This document shows, piece after piece, positions 22,541 to 33,856 of a stretch of DNA of 37,380 nucleotides. This DNA comes from Polaromonas sp. YR568 (GTDB lineage Bacteria > Pseudomonadota > Gammaproteobacteria > Burkholderiales > Burkholderiaceae_C), in contig CAMARI010000006.1 of the NCBI GenBank assembly GCA_945860515.1, forward strand, positions 1 to 37,380, read 5' to 3'. Made by a program: the position numbers and the translations under genes. Under the pieces are notes generated by a model. It saw nothing but the letters and a program-made list of their open reading frames with translations. It did no database searches and was not told the DNA's origin. Position 1 is the first letter of the stretch. The number at the start of each line of letters is the position of its first letter.

Positions 22541-23595
22541 GTCTGGTAAAAATGTCAGCCCAGGAGGCATTGAACAGGCTGGACGAATTCTCGGACGTGA
22601 TTGACGCACGCAGCGAAGGCGAATATGCAGAAGACCACTTGCCGGGTGCTGTCAACTGGCCCAGCCTGAACAACGAAGAGCGCAAGCTGGTGGGAACCGA
22701 GTACAAACAGATCAGCGCCTTTGATGCAAAAAAACGCGGCGCTGCACTGGTCGCCAAAAACATCGCACGCCACTTGGAGCGTGATGTGATTGACAAACCA
22801 CGCGACTGGCAGCCGCTGGTGTACTGTTGGCGTGGCGGCAAGCGCAGCGGCTCGCTGGCCCTGATTCTTGACCAGATTGGCTTTAAGGTCACGCTGGTCG
22901 ATGGCGGCTACAAAGCCTTCAGGGCAGCGCTGGTTGAAGCTTTGCCGCAACTGGCCAGCCAGTTTGACTACCGGGTGATTTGCGGCACCACCGGCTCGGG
23001 CAAGACACGCTTGCTGCAAGCCTTGGCCGCACTTGGCGCCCAAGTGCTTGATCTGGAGGCGCTGGCGAATCACCGTTCATCGGTGCTGGGCGTGATTCCT
23101 GGCACACCGCAGCCGACCCAAAAAGCCTATGACAGCCTGATTTGGGCAGCGCTAAGAAGTTTTGATACATCACGGCCCGTCTACATTGAAAGCGAGAGCA
23201 AGAAAGTCGGTAATGTCGCGATACCCGAAGGGCTGATCACCGCCATGCGCGCTGCGCCTTGCCTGCAGCTGGATTTGAGTGAAGATCAGCGGGTGGAACT
23301 GCTGCTCGAAGACTATGATTTTTTCGTCAAGGACGTTGAGTTTTTCTGCGACCGTCTGGGTGCGCTGACGCAGGCACGCGGCAAGGAGGTGGTGACTGGC
23401 TGGCAGACGCGGGCTAGAGTCGGCGACATCGCATCAGTCGTCCGCGAGTTGCTGGTGGATCACTATGACCCGGTGTATTTGCAGTCGATGAAGCGCAATT
23501 TTGCGCAATACCCAGCCAGAACCAGTATTGCACCAGCCAACCGAAGCGTTGAAGCCATGCGGCTACTGGCTCAGAAAATGCTATCGATAAAGTAG
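22537..23595 (+). CDS. selU: tRNA 2-selenouridine synthase SelU/MnmH
   Basis: A 352-residue enzyme. The N-terminal rhodanese domain has its catalytic cysteine at C97 (VYCWRGGKRS), the position known for E. coli SelU. The C-terminal half has the P-loop GTTGSGKTRLL. SelU geranylates and then selenates 2-thiouridine at the wobble position 34 of tRNAs for Lys, Glu and Gln, using selenophosphate. Its ATG overlaps the tesA stop. The last codons (KMLSIK, stop) lie in the start of dispersed repeat copy D, so the natural C-terminus may have been replaced. It implies a selD gene elsewhere in the genome. Confidence 0.95.
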   Translation: MSLVKMSAQEALNRLDEFSDVIDARSEGEYAEDHLPGAVNWPSLNNEERKLVGTEYKQISAFDAKKRGAALVAKNIARHLERDVIDKPRDWQPLVYCWRGGKRSGSLALILDQIGFKVTLVDGGYKAFRAALVEALPQLASQFDYRVICGTTGSGKTRLLQALAALGAQVLDLEALANHRSSVLGVIPGTPQPTQKAYDSLIWAALRSFDTSRPVYIESESKKVGNVAIPEGLITAMRAAPCLQLDLSEDQRVELLLEDYDFFVKDVEFFCDRLGALTQARGKEVVTGWQTRARVGDIASVVRELLVDHYDPVYLQSMKRNFAQYPARTSIAPANRSVEAMRLLAQKMLSIK

Positions 23596-23637
23596 CTACT
23601 CGCTCAGGTACTGATTGGTCTACAAGCCTTTTTGATG
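23579..23637 (+). repeat. Dispersed repeat, copy D, overlapping the selU stop
   Basis: Begins TGCTATCGATAAAGTAGCTA, continues CTCGCTCAGGTACTGATTGG and ends GGTCTACAAGCC plus TTTTTG. It provides the last five codons and stop of selU. Confidence 0.7.
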
Positions 23638-23644
23638 CCGAAAA

Positions 23645-23827
23645 TCAGGCTTGTGGCTCGGCTGGCGGGGCGCCGTCAGCCGGTGTGTTGCCATCGCCAT
23701 CGGCATCGGTACCGTCTTCAGGCTCGTCAGGTTTGCCTTCGGCTTTGCGTTTGAGCTTGTCTTCTTTTTTACGCTTTTTGGCAAGCTCTTTTTGACGCTT
23801 TTCGTAACCATAATTGGGAGTTGCCAC
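23645..23827 (-). CDS. Small charged hypothetical protein, 60 residues
   Basis: The N-terminus MATPNYGYEKRQKELAKKRKKEDK is very basic and should form a single helix; the C-terminal half is acidic and Gly/Pro/Ala-rich (DGTDADGDGN). I recall short Burkholderiales hypothetical proteins with the same MATPNYG-EKRQ-ELAKK opening, which supports coding in this frame rather than in the overlapping 23620-23853 frame. The start is GTG with only a weak ribosome site. No function is known to me. It lies between selU and metC; the basic helix could bind RNA. Confidence 0.7.
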   Translation of the reverse strand: MATPNYGYEKRQKELAKKRKKEDKLKRKAEGKPDEPEDGTDADGDGNTPADGAPPAEPQA

Positions 23828-23871
23828 AGGCTGCTTTCGTTTGAATGTTGCACTAACTGTAATGCATCGCC

Positions 23872-25065
23872 CTAAGACATTTTTGAGAGTGCCTGAGCCA
23901 GGTCAGCCTGCAGGTCTTGTGAGGCCTCCAGCCCGACTGAAAAGCGCACCAAACCGCCTTTGTGGGGCCAGTCGGTGTTGCGCAGCGCGGGGATATCGTA
24001 AGGCGCGCACAAGCTCATGGGCCCTGCCCAGCTGTAACCCAGCTTGAAGAGTTTGAGGCTGTCGCAAAAGCGGTCAACCTGGATCTGGGTGAATTCTGGC
24101 TTGAACACGACACTGAACAGGCAAGCCGCAGCAGTGCAATCACGTTTGAAGGCCTCATGCCCAGGCGAACCAGGCAAAGCAGGGTGAAGCACGGCAGCGA
24201 CCTGAGGCTGGTCTTGCATCGACCTGGCGACGGCACGGGTAGCGGTGTCTTGGGCCGCATAGCGCAGCGCCATCGAGTTCAGCCCGCGCAAAACCAGCTC
24301 GGCATCGTTGCCTGCCACGCCGTAGCCCAGACGCATGTGGCAAAAATGAAGCAGATGATGCAAAGCCTCGTTTTGAGTGACCACCGAGCCCATCAGCACA
24401 TCCGCCCCGCCGCTGGGGTATTTGGTCAGGGCGTGGGCAGAAATATCAGCGCCCAGCGTGAAGGCATTGAACGCGATGCCTGCGCCCCAGGTGTTGTCGA
24501 GTGCGGTGACGATGCCCAGCGGGTGCACGTTGCTGTGGGCTTTGACTGTGGAGACCAGCGCCGGCAAATCAGGAAACTCCAGCGTGATGCTGCCAGGCGC
24601 CTCCAGCCACACCAAGCGCGTTTTTGCGCTAAGTTTGCTGGCCAGGTCTGCCGGGTTCATGGGGTCATACAACCGGTGCGTGATGCCCCACGCCGCCAGC
24701 TCGCCAGTGGCAAACGCTTTGTTGGGGCCATAGGCGTTGTCAGGTATCAACAGCTCGTCGCCCGTCCTGAGCAGTGCCATACCCACCAGTACGACCGCAG
24801 CCAGACCGCTCGGGACGAGGGTACAAAATTGGCCACCTTCCAGCGTGGCGATCCGCTCTTCCAGCAAGAAGGTTGTCGGCGTGCCATGCAGGCCGTAGGT
24901 GTAGCCGGTTTTGTGCTTCCAGTCGCGGGTACGCAGGGCAGCGACGTTTGGGAAGATGACGGTCGAAGCCCGGTGGATGGCGGGCGTCACAGCCTCAAAG
25001 CCGGCGGGTGGCTTGTAGGGGTGGTGGACCAGTGCGGTGGAAAGTTGGGAAGATTTTTCGCTCAT
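23872..25065 (-). CDS. metC: Cystathionine beta-lyase
   Basis: A 397-residue PLP enzyme of the Cys/Met metabolism family. The PLP-lysine segment is SAHALTKYPSGGADVLMGSV, and the upstream aspartate segment is TALDNTWGAGIAFN. GYTYGLHGTPTTFLLEERIATLEGG matches the N-terminal cofactor-binding region of MetC. It cleaves cystathionine to homocysteine, pyruvate and ammonia in methionine synthesis; some relatives act on other cysteine conjugates. The plus-strand 430-residue ORF opposite is a shadow. It follows the phosphoribosyltransferase gene by 28 bp on the same strand. Confidence 0.93.
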   Translation of the reverse strand: MSEKSSQLSTALVHHPYKPPAGFEAVTPAIHRASTVIFPNVAALRTRDWKHKTGYTYGLHGTPTTFLLEERIATLEGGQFCTLVPSGLAAVVLVGMALLRTGDELLIPDNAYGPNKAFATGELAAWGITHRLYDPMNPADLASKLSAKTRLVWLEAPGSITLEFPDLPALVSTVKAHSNVHPLGIVTALDNTWGAGIAFNAFTLGADISAHALTKYPSGGADVLMGSVVTQNEALHHLLHFCHMRLGYGVAGNDAELVLRGLNSMALRYAAQDTATRAVARSMQDQPQVAAVLHPALPGSPGHEAFKRDCTAAACLFSVVFKPEFTQIQVDRFCDSLKLFKLGYSWAGPMSLCAPYDIPALRNTDWPHKGGLVRFSVGLEASQDLQADLAQALSKMS

Positions 25066-25093
25066 CCACAGATATTAACGGCAAGCGTGGGGG

Positions 25094-25618
25094 CTACACC
25101 TTCCATTTGGCAAGCAACTGCGCCGGCGTCAGGGAGTCATAGCTTTCAAACGGCTGATGAATCCACGGGTTGGTGGGCAACAGTTCGACCGAATAATCGC
25201 ACTGGAAGGTGGACACGCCTTTGGTCCAGATCACGGCGCTGCGCAGCTCGGTGATGGGCCGATAGTTGTTTTTCAGCTGGTGAATCACCGCGTTCAGTGT
25301 GTGCCCGGTGTCGGCCAAATCATCAACCAGCAGCACCTTGCCTGCGATTTCGCCTTTGGGCGTGGTGATGAAGCGGGCGATGTCCAACTCGCCTTGGGTG
25401 GTCCCTGCATCAGCACGGTAAGAGCTGGTCGACATGATGGCCAGCGGCTTGTCAAAGATGCGTGACAGGATGTCGCCAGGGCGCATGCCGCCGCGTGCCA
25501 GGCACAAGATGGTGTCAAACTGCCAACCCGACTGGTGGATTTTGATGGCCAGCTTTTCAATCAGGCTGTGGTACTCGTCATAGCTGACGTAGAGATGTTT
25601 GCCGTCTTCTGTCAACAT
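25094..25618 (-). CDS. Purine-type phosphoribosyltransferase
   Basis: A 174-residue type I PRTase. The PRPP-binding motif is VLLVDDLADTGHT; the upstream CLARGGMRPGDILS is the pyrophosphate loop of the xanthine/hypoxanthine PRTase group. Position after purA fits purine salvage, forming XMP, GMP or IMP from free base and PRPP. The exact base preference cannot be read. ATG 25618 begins MLTEDGKHLYVSYDEY. A repeat copy lies in the 134-bp gap to purA. Confidence 0.9.
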   Translation of the reverse strand: MLTEDGKHLYVSYDEYHSLIEKLAIKIHQSGWQFDTILCLARGGMRPGDILSRIFDKPLAIMSTSSYRADAGTTQGELDIARFITTPKGEIAGKVLLVDDLADTGHTLNAVIHQLKNNYRPITELRSAVIWTKGVSTFQCDYSVELLPTNPWIHQPFESYDSLTPAQLLAKWKV

Positions 25619-25625
25619 ACTTAAA

Positions 25626-25680
25626 TGCTCCTATATTAATAGCTACTCTTGCAGATATTCATTGGCTTTGGGGTTGAGTT
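25626..25680 (+). repeat. Dispersed repeat, copy E
   Basis: Begins TGCTCCTATATTAATAGCTA, continues CTCTTGCAGATATTCATTGG and ends GGCTTTGGGGTTGAG. It lies directly upstream of the phosphoribosyltransferase start, in the gap after purA. Confidence 0.6.
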
Positions 25681-25752
25681 ATGTCCACAAACCAAGCTCT
25701 TGGGCAGATTCCCCTTCAGGCCGGGGCCACATGTCGTGGGCAAGCGTGGGGG

Positions 25753-28312
<2,560 letters not shown>

Positions 28313-28394
28313 GTGATTGTTCAAACGCTGTTAAAGACAGGATTTTACCGGGCGAACGCCCCAGTTTCTGGCACAACAGCTTGCAGGCGCCATG

Positions 28395-28583
28395 TCAGCT
28401 TAAAAAAGCAATCGCCAGTATTCCCAAAACGACACTGCAAAGCCCGAAAAACCGGATTTGCCCGTCGTTCATTTTCAGAGCCTGTTCAAAAGCCTTTCGC
28501 CAGCTTGTGGGCGACAAAAAAGGCAGCAGCCCTTCAATGACCAACACCATGGCCAGTGCCAGCCAGACGCTGCTGCCGTTCAT
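28395..28583 (-). CDS. DUF2065 family small membrane protein (YjeT-like)
   Basis: A 62-residue protein with two membrane helices (VWLALAMVLVIEGLLPFL and FFGLCSVVLGILAIAFL) joined by a short basic loop (SPTSWRKAFEQ). This is the DUF2065/YjeT family, found next to hflC and purA in E. coli too. AAAGG lies six bases before the ATG. Its function is unknown; the fixed position suggests a link to HflKC or simply conserved synteny. Confidence 0.92.
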   Translation of the reverse strand: MNGSSVWLALAMVLVIEGLLPFLSPTSWRKAFEQALKMNDGQIRFFGLCSVVLGILAIAFLS

Positions 28584-28592
28584 GGCGTACCT

Positions 28593-29498
28593 TTATTTTT
28601 TGGCTGGCGCTGCGCCGCCAGAGCTACCGGAGCCACGCATGGCTTTGAAAAAGTCTGACGAGGGGTCGAGCACCATCACGTCGCTTTTCTTGTTGAAGCT
28701 GGCTTTGTAAGCCTCCAGGCTACGGTAGAACTGGGCAAACTGGGCATCCCGGCCAAACGCTTCAGAATAGAGAGCGGCCGCCTTGGCATCACCCTCACCC
28801 TTGATTTTTTGCGCATCGCGGTAGGCGTCGGCAATCAGCACTTCACGCTGGCGATCAGCATCAGCACGAATTTTTTCACCTTCAGCGCTACCGGTCGAAC
28901 GCAGTTCATTGGCCACCTGCTGGCGTTCGGACTTCATGCGCTGATAAACCGAATCAGCAACAGACGGCGGGAAGTCGACACGCTTGATGCGGACGTCAAC
29001 GATTTCAATACCGAAAGTTTTAGCGTCGTCTATCAGGCGCTGCTGTACGCCCTGCATGATTTTGTCGCGGTCCGTCGACAGCACGTCCTTGACGGTACGC
29101 TTGGTCACTTCAGAGTTCAATGCGTCCTGTACCACCGAAGTCAGGCGCGCCTCAGCAGTTTGAATGCTGGTGCCACCCGAGTTGTTGCGGATGAATTGTT
29201 TGGGGTCAGCAATGCGCCACTTGACCAGCCAGTCAACCACCAGATTTTTCTTTTCTGCAGTTTGAATGGAGCCTGTCTCAGGGCTGTCCAGTGTCAGCAC
29301 ACGGCGGTCAAGAAACACCACGTTTTGAAACGGCTGGGGCAACTTGAAGCGCAGGCCCGGCTCCGTGATGACTTCCTTGATCTGGCCAAAGGAATAGAGC
29401 ACGCCAAACTGACGCTGATCAACCACAAAAAGAGTGGACGCAAAAAAAGCCACGGCCACCAGCAAGGTGGTGGTGATAGCGAATCCGAATTTATTCAT
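28593..29498 (-). CDS. hflC: HflC, modulator of FtsH protease
   Basis: A 301-residue SPFH/prohibitin-family protein. The N-terminal anchor TTTLLVAVAFFASTLFVV is followed by VDQRQFGVLYSFGQI, the band-7 domain, and a long Ala/Glu-rich helix (GEKIRADADRQREVLIADAY). With HflK it builds a large periplasmic-facing cage around FtsH and controls membrane protein turnover. GGAG precedes the ATG. It follows hflK by 14 bp and precedes the DUF2065 gene by 9 bp. Confidence 0.97.
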   Translation of the reverse strand: MNKFGFAITTTLLVAVAFFASTLFVVDQRQFGVLYSFGQIKEVITEPGLRFKLPQPFQNVVFLDRRVLTLDSPETGSIQTAEKKNLVVDWLVKWRIADPKQFIRNNSGGTSIQTAEARLTSVVQDALNSEVTKRTVKDVLSTDRDKIMQGVQQRLIDDAKTFGIEIVDVRIKRVDFPPSVADSVYQRMKSERQQVANELRSTGSAEGEKIRADADRQREVLIADAYRDAQKIKGEGDAKAAALYSEAFGRDAQFAQFYRSLEAYKASFNKKSDVMVLDPSSDFFKAMRGSGSSGGAAPAKK

Positions 29499-29512
29499 TG
29501 TTGTTCTCCGGC

Positions 29513-30922
29513 TTAGCGGTTGTCACGATCACGGGTGCGTGAGCTATCGCGCGATCGCGTATCTGTTGGAGCAGGTGCTGGTGGGGCTACGGCGGCTGGC
29601 GCTGTAGGCACCACCGCAATGTCAGTGCTGCTGGCGCTGGGGGCAGTACCTGCCGCCTGCATCAGTTTGTCGAGCGGCAGGTACAGCAGGTTGCTGCCCT
29701 GCTTTGAATCCACAATGACCTTGGTCACACTGCTGTAAATTTGCTGCATGGCGTCCGTGTACATTCGGTCACGGGTGACCTGAGGTGCTTTTTGATACTC
29801 GTTGTACACCGACTTGAAGCGCTGCGAATCACCCTCGGCGCGCGCCACCACGTTGGACTTATAACCGTCAGCTTCTTCTTTCAGACGTGCGGCAGTACCC
29901 TTGGCGCGAGGCACCACCTCATTGGCATAAGCCTGGCCTTCATTTTTCAGTCGATCCCGATCCTGACCTGCCTTGAGAGCGTCGTCAAAAGCGGCTTGAA
30001 CCGGCTCGGGCGGCTGCACGTTTTGGATGTTGACGGTTTGAATCAAGATGCCGGTCTTGTAGCGGTCAAGCTGGGTTTGTACGCTTTTGACCACATCGCG
30101 CTGGATCGATTCGCGGTCTTTGTTCAGCACCGTGTCCATCGTGCCCTTGCCCACAACCTCTCGAATCGCAGATTCTGCTGCTTTTTTGACGGCATCATCA
30201 GGATTGCGGTTTTGAAATAGATAGTCAGCCGCACTCTTGAGACGGTACTGAATCGTGAATTTGACGTCGACAATGTTTTCATCCTGCGTCAGCATGGATG
30301 ATTCCTTGAGCCCAGCCGCACCAGCGGCAGAACCCCGGCCGATTTCGACCGACCGCAGCTGTGTCAGTGCTACTGTTTCATGTCGCTCGATCGGATAAGG
30401 CATGCGCCAGTTAAAACCAGCATCGCGCGTGCCCTTGAGTTCGCCAAACCGGGTAATGACCGCCTGCTGGCCCTCTTGCACAATGAAAAACCCTGTGCCC
30501 AACCAGATCAGCACAGCGACAGCCGCAATCAGGCCGGCCCCAATGCCCGCACTTTTCATGTCGGGCTGAAAGCCGCCGCCAGGGCTATTGCCGCCACCGC
30601 CACCGCCGCCCGCCGTGCGGCCACGTGTATTTTTGTTGCCACCAAACAGGCCATTGAGCTTGCGGTTGAAATCACGCCACAACTCGTCCAGATCAGGCGG
30701 ACCCTGGTTGCTTCCCTTTGGCCGGGGACGCTGCTCGGGGGCGGGTGCTGGACTTTCAGGCTCGGCGTTGGGTTTGGTTTCGCCGCCAGAAGGTTTGTCG
30801 GCGGCAGGCTTGTCACCATCACGGCCCCAGCGGTTATCGTTGAGATTGAACATGCCAAGGGTACGGTGTTTCAATCGGGCAGGCCATGTGGCCAAGGTTT
30901 GTAGCACGGGGTTCAGGTTCAT
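29513..30922 (-). CDS. hflK: HflK, modulator of FtsH protease
   Basis: A 469-residue SPFH protein. A hydrophilic, Pro/Gly-rich N-terminus including a Gly run (about 105-112) leads to the membrane anchor at about 127-148 (IGAGLIAAVAVLIWLGTGFF). The band-7 domain begins VQEGQQAVITRFGELKG. The C-terminal tail is Ala/Pro-rich and ends in a charged RDSSRTRDRDNR. An alternative start is Met24 (MFNLNDNRWGRDGD), which begins the part most conserved in other HflK proteins; I keep 30922 with modest confidence. It partners HflC and lies 54 bp after hflX. Confidence 0.95.
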   Translation of the reverse strand: MNLNPVLQTLATWPARLKHRTLGMFNLNDNRWGRDGDKPAADKPSGGETKPNAEPESPAPAPEQRPRPKGSNQGPPDLDELWRDFNRKLNGLFGGNKNTRGRTAGGGGGGGNSPGGGFQPDMKSAGIGAGLIAAVAVLIWLGTGFFIVQEGQQAVITRFGELKGTRDAGFNWRMPYPIERHETVALTQLRSVEIGRGSAAGAAGLKESSMLTQDENIVDVKFTIQYRLKSAADYLFQNRNPDDAVKKAAESAIREVVGKGTMDTVLNKDRESIQRDVVKSVQTQLDRYKTGILIQTVNIQNVQPPEPVQAAFDDALKAGQDRDRLKNEGQAYANEVVPRAKGTAARLKEEADGYKSNVVARAEGDSQRFKSVYNEYQKAPQVTRDRMYTDAMQQIYSSVTKVIVDSKQGSNLLYLPLDKLMQAAGTAPSASSTDIAVVPTAPAAVAPPAPAPTDTRSRDSSRTRDRDNR

Positions 30923-30976
30923 GAGGTCTTGCTCTTTTTTCAGTACTTCTATATTGTGCCTAATTCGCGACCCCGT

Positions 30977-32137
30977 CTACACTACGGCCTCAAATGTCTC
31001 GGGGATATCCAGTGAATTGCCCAAGGCAGCATGTGCCGACAGCAATTGCCTGAGCTGCGGCAAGCCGTCGCCAGTGTGTGCGCTCACAAAGACGCGCTCT
31101 ACCCGGCGAGTTGCTTCGGAGAAGGCATCTTTGACTTCAAACATATCGCTCAACTGCAGGGGCCAGCGTGATTTTTCAAGGGCATCGAGCTTGTTGAAGA
31201 TCAAAATCTGCGGTACGTCAGCCGCACCGATTTCCTCCAGAACGCGCTGCACCTGCTCAATCTGCTCGAGATAGTCGGAATTGGCCGCGTCAACCACGTG
31301 CAGCAACAGGTCGGCATCAGCGGCTTCCTGCAAGGTGGCTGCGAAAGCGTTGACCAGCCCGTGGGGTAAATCTCGAATAAACCCCACCGTGTCTGACAGC
31401 GACACCATGCGCTGCGCGTCCCCCAGATACAACTGCCGCGTGGTCGTGTCCAGCGTGGCAAAAAGCTGGTCAGCCGCGTAGGTTTTGGCTTTGACCAGCG
31501 AGTTGAACAAAGTTGATTTGCCAGCGTTGGTGTAGCCAACCAGCGAGATGCCGAAGGCGTTTCTCCGGTCGCGCTGGCGACGCTGGGTCTGGCGCTGTTT
31601 TTTGACTTTGGAGAGCCGCTCTTTGCAGCGTTTGATGGCTTCGCCAATCATGCGCTTGTCTAGTTCGATCTGCTTTTCGCCCGGGCCGCCACGCACGCCG
31701 GCGCCACCGGTTTGACGTTCCAAGTGGGACCAGCGCCGCACCAGACGGGTAGACGAATATTGCAGGCGGGCCAGCTCTACCTGTAATTTGCCTTCGTGGC
31801 TGCGTGCGCGCTGACCGAATATTTCCAGAATCAGCAAGGTTCGGTCGTTCACAGGCAGCTCAAGGTACCGCTCAAGGTTGCGCTGCTGGGCCGGGCTCAA
31901 GGCTTGGTCAAACAGCACCTCAGTAGCACCTACTTGCTGGGCCAGCATTTTGATCTCATCAGCCTTGCCGCTGCCGATGAAAAGCGCAGCGTCGGGCGCA
32001 CGGCGCTTGCAGGTCACGCGCTCAACAGGTTCAAGGCCTGCCGTTTGAGCGAGCAGACCCAATTCTTGCAATTCGCGGTCGAAATTGGGAAGACCCAAGT
32101 CGACACCAACCAATATGGCCAGTGGCTTGGGAGTCAC
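30977..32137 (-). CDS. hflX: HflX ribosome-associated GTPase
   Basis: A 386-residue GTPase. The N-terminal HflX domain includes LFIGSGKADEI and LFDQALSPAQQRNLE, then the Gly-rich linker TGGAGVRGGPGEKQIELD. The G domain has G1 GYTNAGKST, G3 DTVGFIRDLP, and G4 NKLD. HflX splits stalled or stress-inactivated 70S ribosomes. The start is GTG at 32137, 11 bp after the hfq stop; no better start is available. The hfq-hflX-hflK-hflC order is conserved in proteobacteria. Confidence 0.96.
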   Translation of the reverse strand: MTPKPLAILVGVDLGLPNFDRELQELGLLAQTAGLEPVERVTCKRRAPDAALFIGSGKADEIKMLAQQVGATEVLFDQALSPAQQRNLERYLELPVNDRTLLILEIFGQRARSHEGKLQVELARLQYSSTRLVRRWSHLERQTGGAGVRGGPGEKQIELDKRMIGEAIKRCKERLSKVKKQRQTQRRQRDRRNAFGISLVGYTNAGKSTLFNSLVKAKTYAADQLFATLDTTTRQLYLGDAQRMVSLSDTVGFIRDLPHGLVNAFAATLQEAADADLLLHVVDAANSDYLEQIEQVQRVLEEIGAADVPQILIFNKLDALEKSRWPLQLSDMFEVKDAFSEATRRVERVFVSAHTGDGLPQLRQLLSAHAALGNSLDIPETFEAVV

Positions 32138-32148
32138 GCTGGTGGAAC

Positions 32149-32400
32149 TCAGCTTGCGGGGCTTTCTTCGGGGTTAGCGGCTGCAAAGTTGACAGCACGG
32201 CCCGGCACGATGGTCGAGATAGCGTGTTTGTAAACCATTTGCGTCACCGTGTTGCGCAACAAGACCACATACTGATCGAACGACTCGATCTGACCCTGCA
32301 ATTTGATCCCGTTGACGAGATAAATAGAAACCGGCACATGTTCTCTACGCAGGGTATTGAGAAACGGGTCCTGGAGTAACTGACCTTTATTATTGCTCAC
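32149..32400 (-). CDS. hfq: RNA chaperone Hfq
   Basis: An 83-residue Sm-like protein. Sm1 is [32 protein letters not shown] and Sm2 ends [12 protein letters not shown], with the Q-D-PFLN N-terminal RNA-binding residues present. The hexamer pairs small RNAs with mRNAs. It starts at GTG 32400 with GGAA upstream. TTGCTG, 16 bp and TATTAA in the 68-bp gap after der is a possible promoter, weak by consensus. Confidence 0.97.
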   Translation of the reverse strand: MSNNKGQLLQDPFLNTLRREHVPVSIYLVNGIKLQGQIESFDQYVVLLRNTVTQMVYKHAISTIVPGRAVNFAAANPEESPAS

Positions 32401-32468
32401 GATATTTTCCGTGTTAAAGAGTTAATAGACCCATACAGTATCACAGCAAACCTATGCCGTTTGTAGGT

Positions 32469-33812
32469 CTAGGCCGATTCCTTGTCTTTGTAAGGGTTTG
32501 TCGACGTTTTCATCTGAATCCGCATCGGCGTGCCGGTCAGGTCAAACTCCTTGCGAAAACGCCCTTCCAGAAAACGTTTGTAAGACTCGCTGACATGCTC
32601 CAGCGAATTGCCATGAACGATGATGATGGGAGGGTTCATGCCGCCCTGATGCGCGTAACGCAGCTTGGGCCGGAACACACCCACCCGCTGGGGCTGCTGG
32701 AACTGCACCGCCTCGAGCAGCAGGCGCGTCAAAACCGGGGTGGACATCTTCCGGTTGGCCGACGCATGCGCCTGCGCGATGGACTTCCACACAGGACCCA
32801 GTCCCTGGCGCTTGATGGCAGAAATGTAATGAATGGCCGCAAACTTCAAAAAAGCCAGGCGAGTTTCAACCGACCGGGCCAGGGTTTCCCGTTGATAGGC
32901 ATCTACGGCGTCCCATTTGTTGATGGCCAGAACCACGGCGCGGCCACTTTCCAGGATGTAACCCGCGATGTGCGCGTCCTGATCAGTCACGCCTTGGGTG
33001 GCATCGAGCAGTAGCAAGGCCACATTGCAATTTTCAATCGCCTGCAAGGTTTTAACGACTGAAAACTTTTCAATCGCCTCAAACACCTTGCCTTTGCGGC
33101 GCAAGCCGGCCGTATCAATCAATTCAAATTTTTGCCCCGCGCGCTCAAAAGGGACTGAAATGGCATCGCGCGTGGTACCGGGCAAATCAAACGCCACCAG
33201 ACGCTCTTCACCCAGCCAAGTGTTAATCAGCGTCGATTTGCCGACATTGGGTCGCCCCGCCACAGCCAGCTTGATGATGGACGGATCCTGGGGTTCGGAC
33301 TCCTCACCCTCCTCTGGCAAATGCAACAGTTCAAGGGCTGTGTCGACGAGCGTGCGCATGCCCTGACCGTGCGCCGCCGATACGCCTAGCACCTCGCCCA
33401 GGCCCAGTTCAAAAAACTCGGACAACTGAACACCTTCCAGCATCCCCTCTGCCTTGTTGGCCGTCAGGACCGTCGGTTTGCCCAGCTTGCGCAGGTAGGT
33501 GCCAATGTCGTAGTCTTGCGCACTGACGCCCGCGCGTGCATCCACCACAAAAATGACCACGTCGGCCTCTGCCACGGCCTGACGGGTTTGCTTGGCCATT
33601 TCCTTGTAAATGCCGCTTTGCGCGTCGGGCTCAAACCCACCCGTGTCAATCACGATGTATTCGTGGCTGCCGAGATTGCCGTTGCCGTAATGGCGATCGC
33701 GGGTCAGCCCGGCATAGTCAGCAACGATGGCGTCACGCGTTTTTGTCAGGCGATTGAATAAAGTGGATTTGCCTACATTGGGGCGGCCGACCAAGGCAAT
33801 AACGGGTTTCAT
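32469..33812 (-). CDS. der: Ribosome assembly GTPase Der (EngA)
   Basis: A 447-residue protein with two tandem G domains, each with GRPNVGKST, then NKAEG or NKWDA as G4, and a C-terminal KH-like domain ([20 protein letters not shown]). Der acts in 50S subunit maturation and is essential. The ATG at 33812 begins [14 protein letters not shown]. It follows bamB by 44 bp. The intergenic ATAGCTGCTTTTCATGG may be an old repeat fragment. Confidence 0.97.
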   Translation of the reverse strand: MKPVIALVGRPNVGKSTLFNRLTKTRDAIVADYAGLTRDRHYGNGNLGSHEYIVIDTGGFEPDAQSGIYKEMAKQTRQAVAEADVVIFVVDARAGVSAQDYDIGTYLRKLGKPTVLTANKAEGMLEGVQLSEFFELGLGEVLGVSAAHGQGMRTLVDTALELLHLPEEGEESEPQDPSIIKLAVAGRPNVGKSTLINTWLGEERLVAFDLPGTTRDAISVPFERAGQKFELIDTAGLRRKGKVFEAIEKFSVVKTLQAIENCNVALLLLDATQGVTDQDAHIAGYILESGRAVVLAINKWDAVDAYQRETLARSVETRLAFLKFAAIHYISAIKRQGLGPVWKSIAQAHASANRKMSTPVLTRLLLEAVQFQQPQRVGVFRPKLRYAHQGGMNPPIIIVHGNSLEHVSESYKRFLEGRFRKEFDLTGTPMRIQMKTSTNPYKDKESA

Positions 33813-33856
33813 AGCTGCTTTTCATGGACCACAAGGTCAGTCGATGTTGCGGTTTT

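Noticed and set aside
23962-25254. 430-codon plus-strand ORF opposite metC
   Set aside because: It is antisense to a complete cystathionine beta-lyase with all motifs; the product is Arg/His/Gln-rich without any domain, as expected for a shadow in high-GC DNA.
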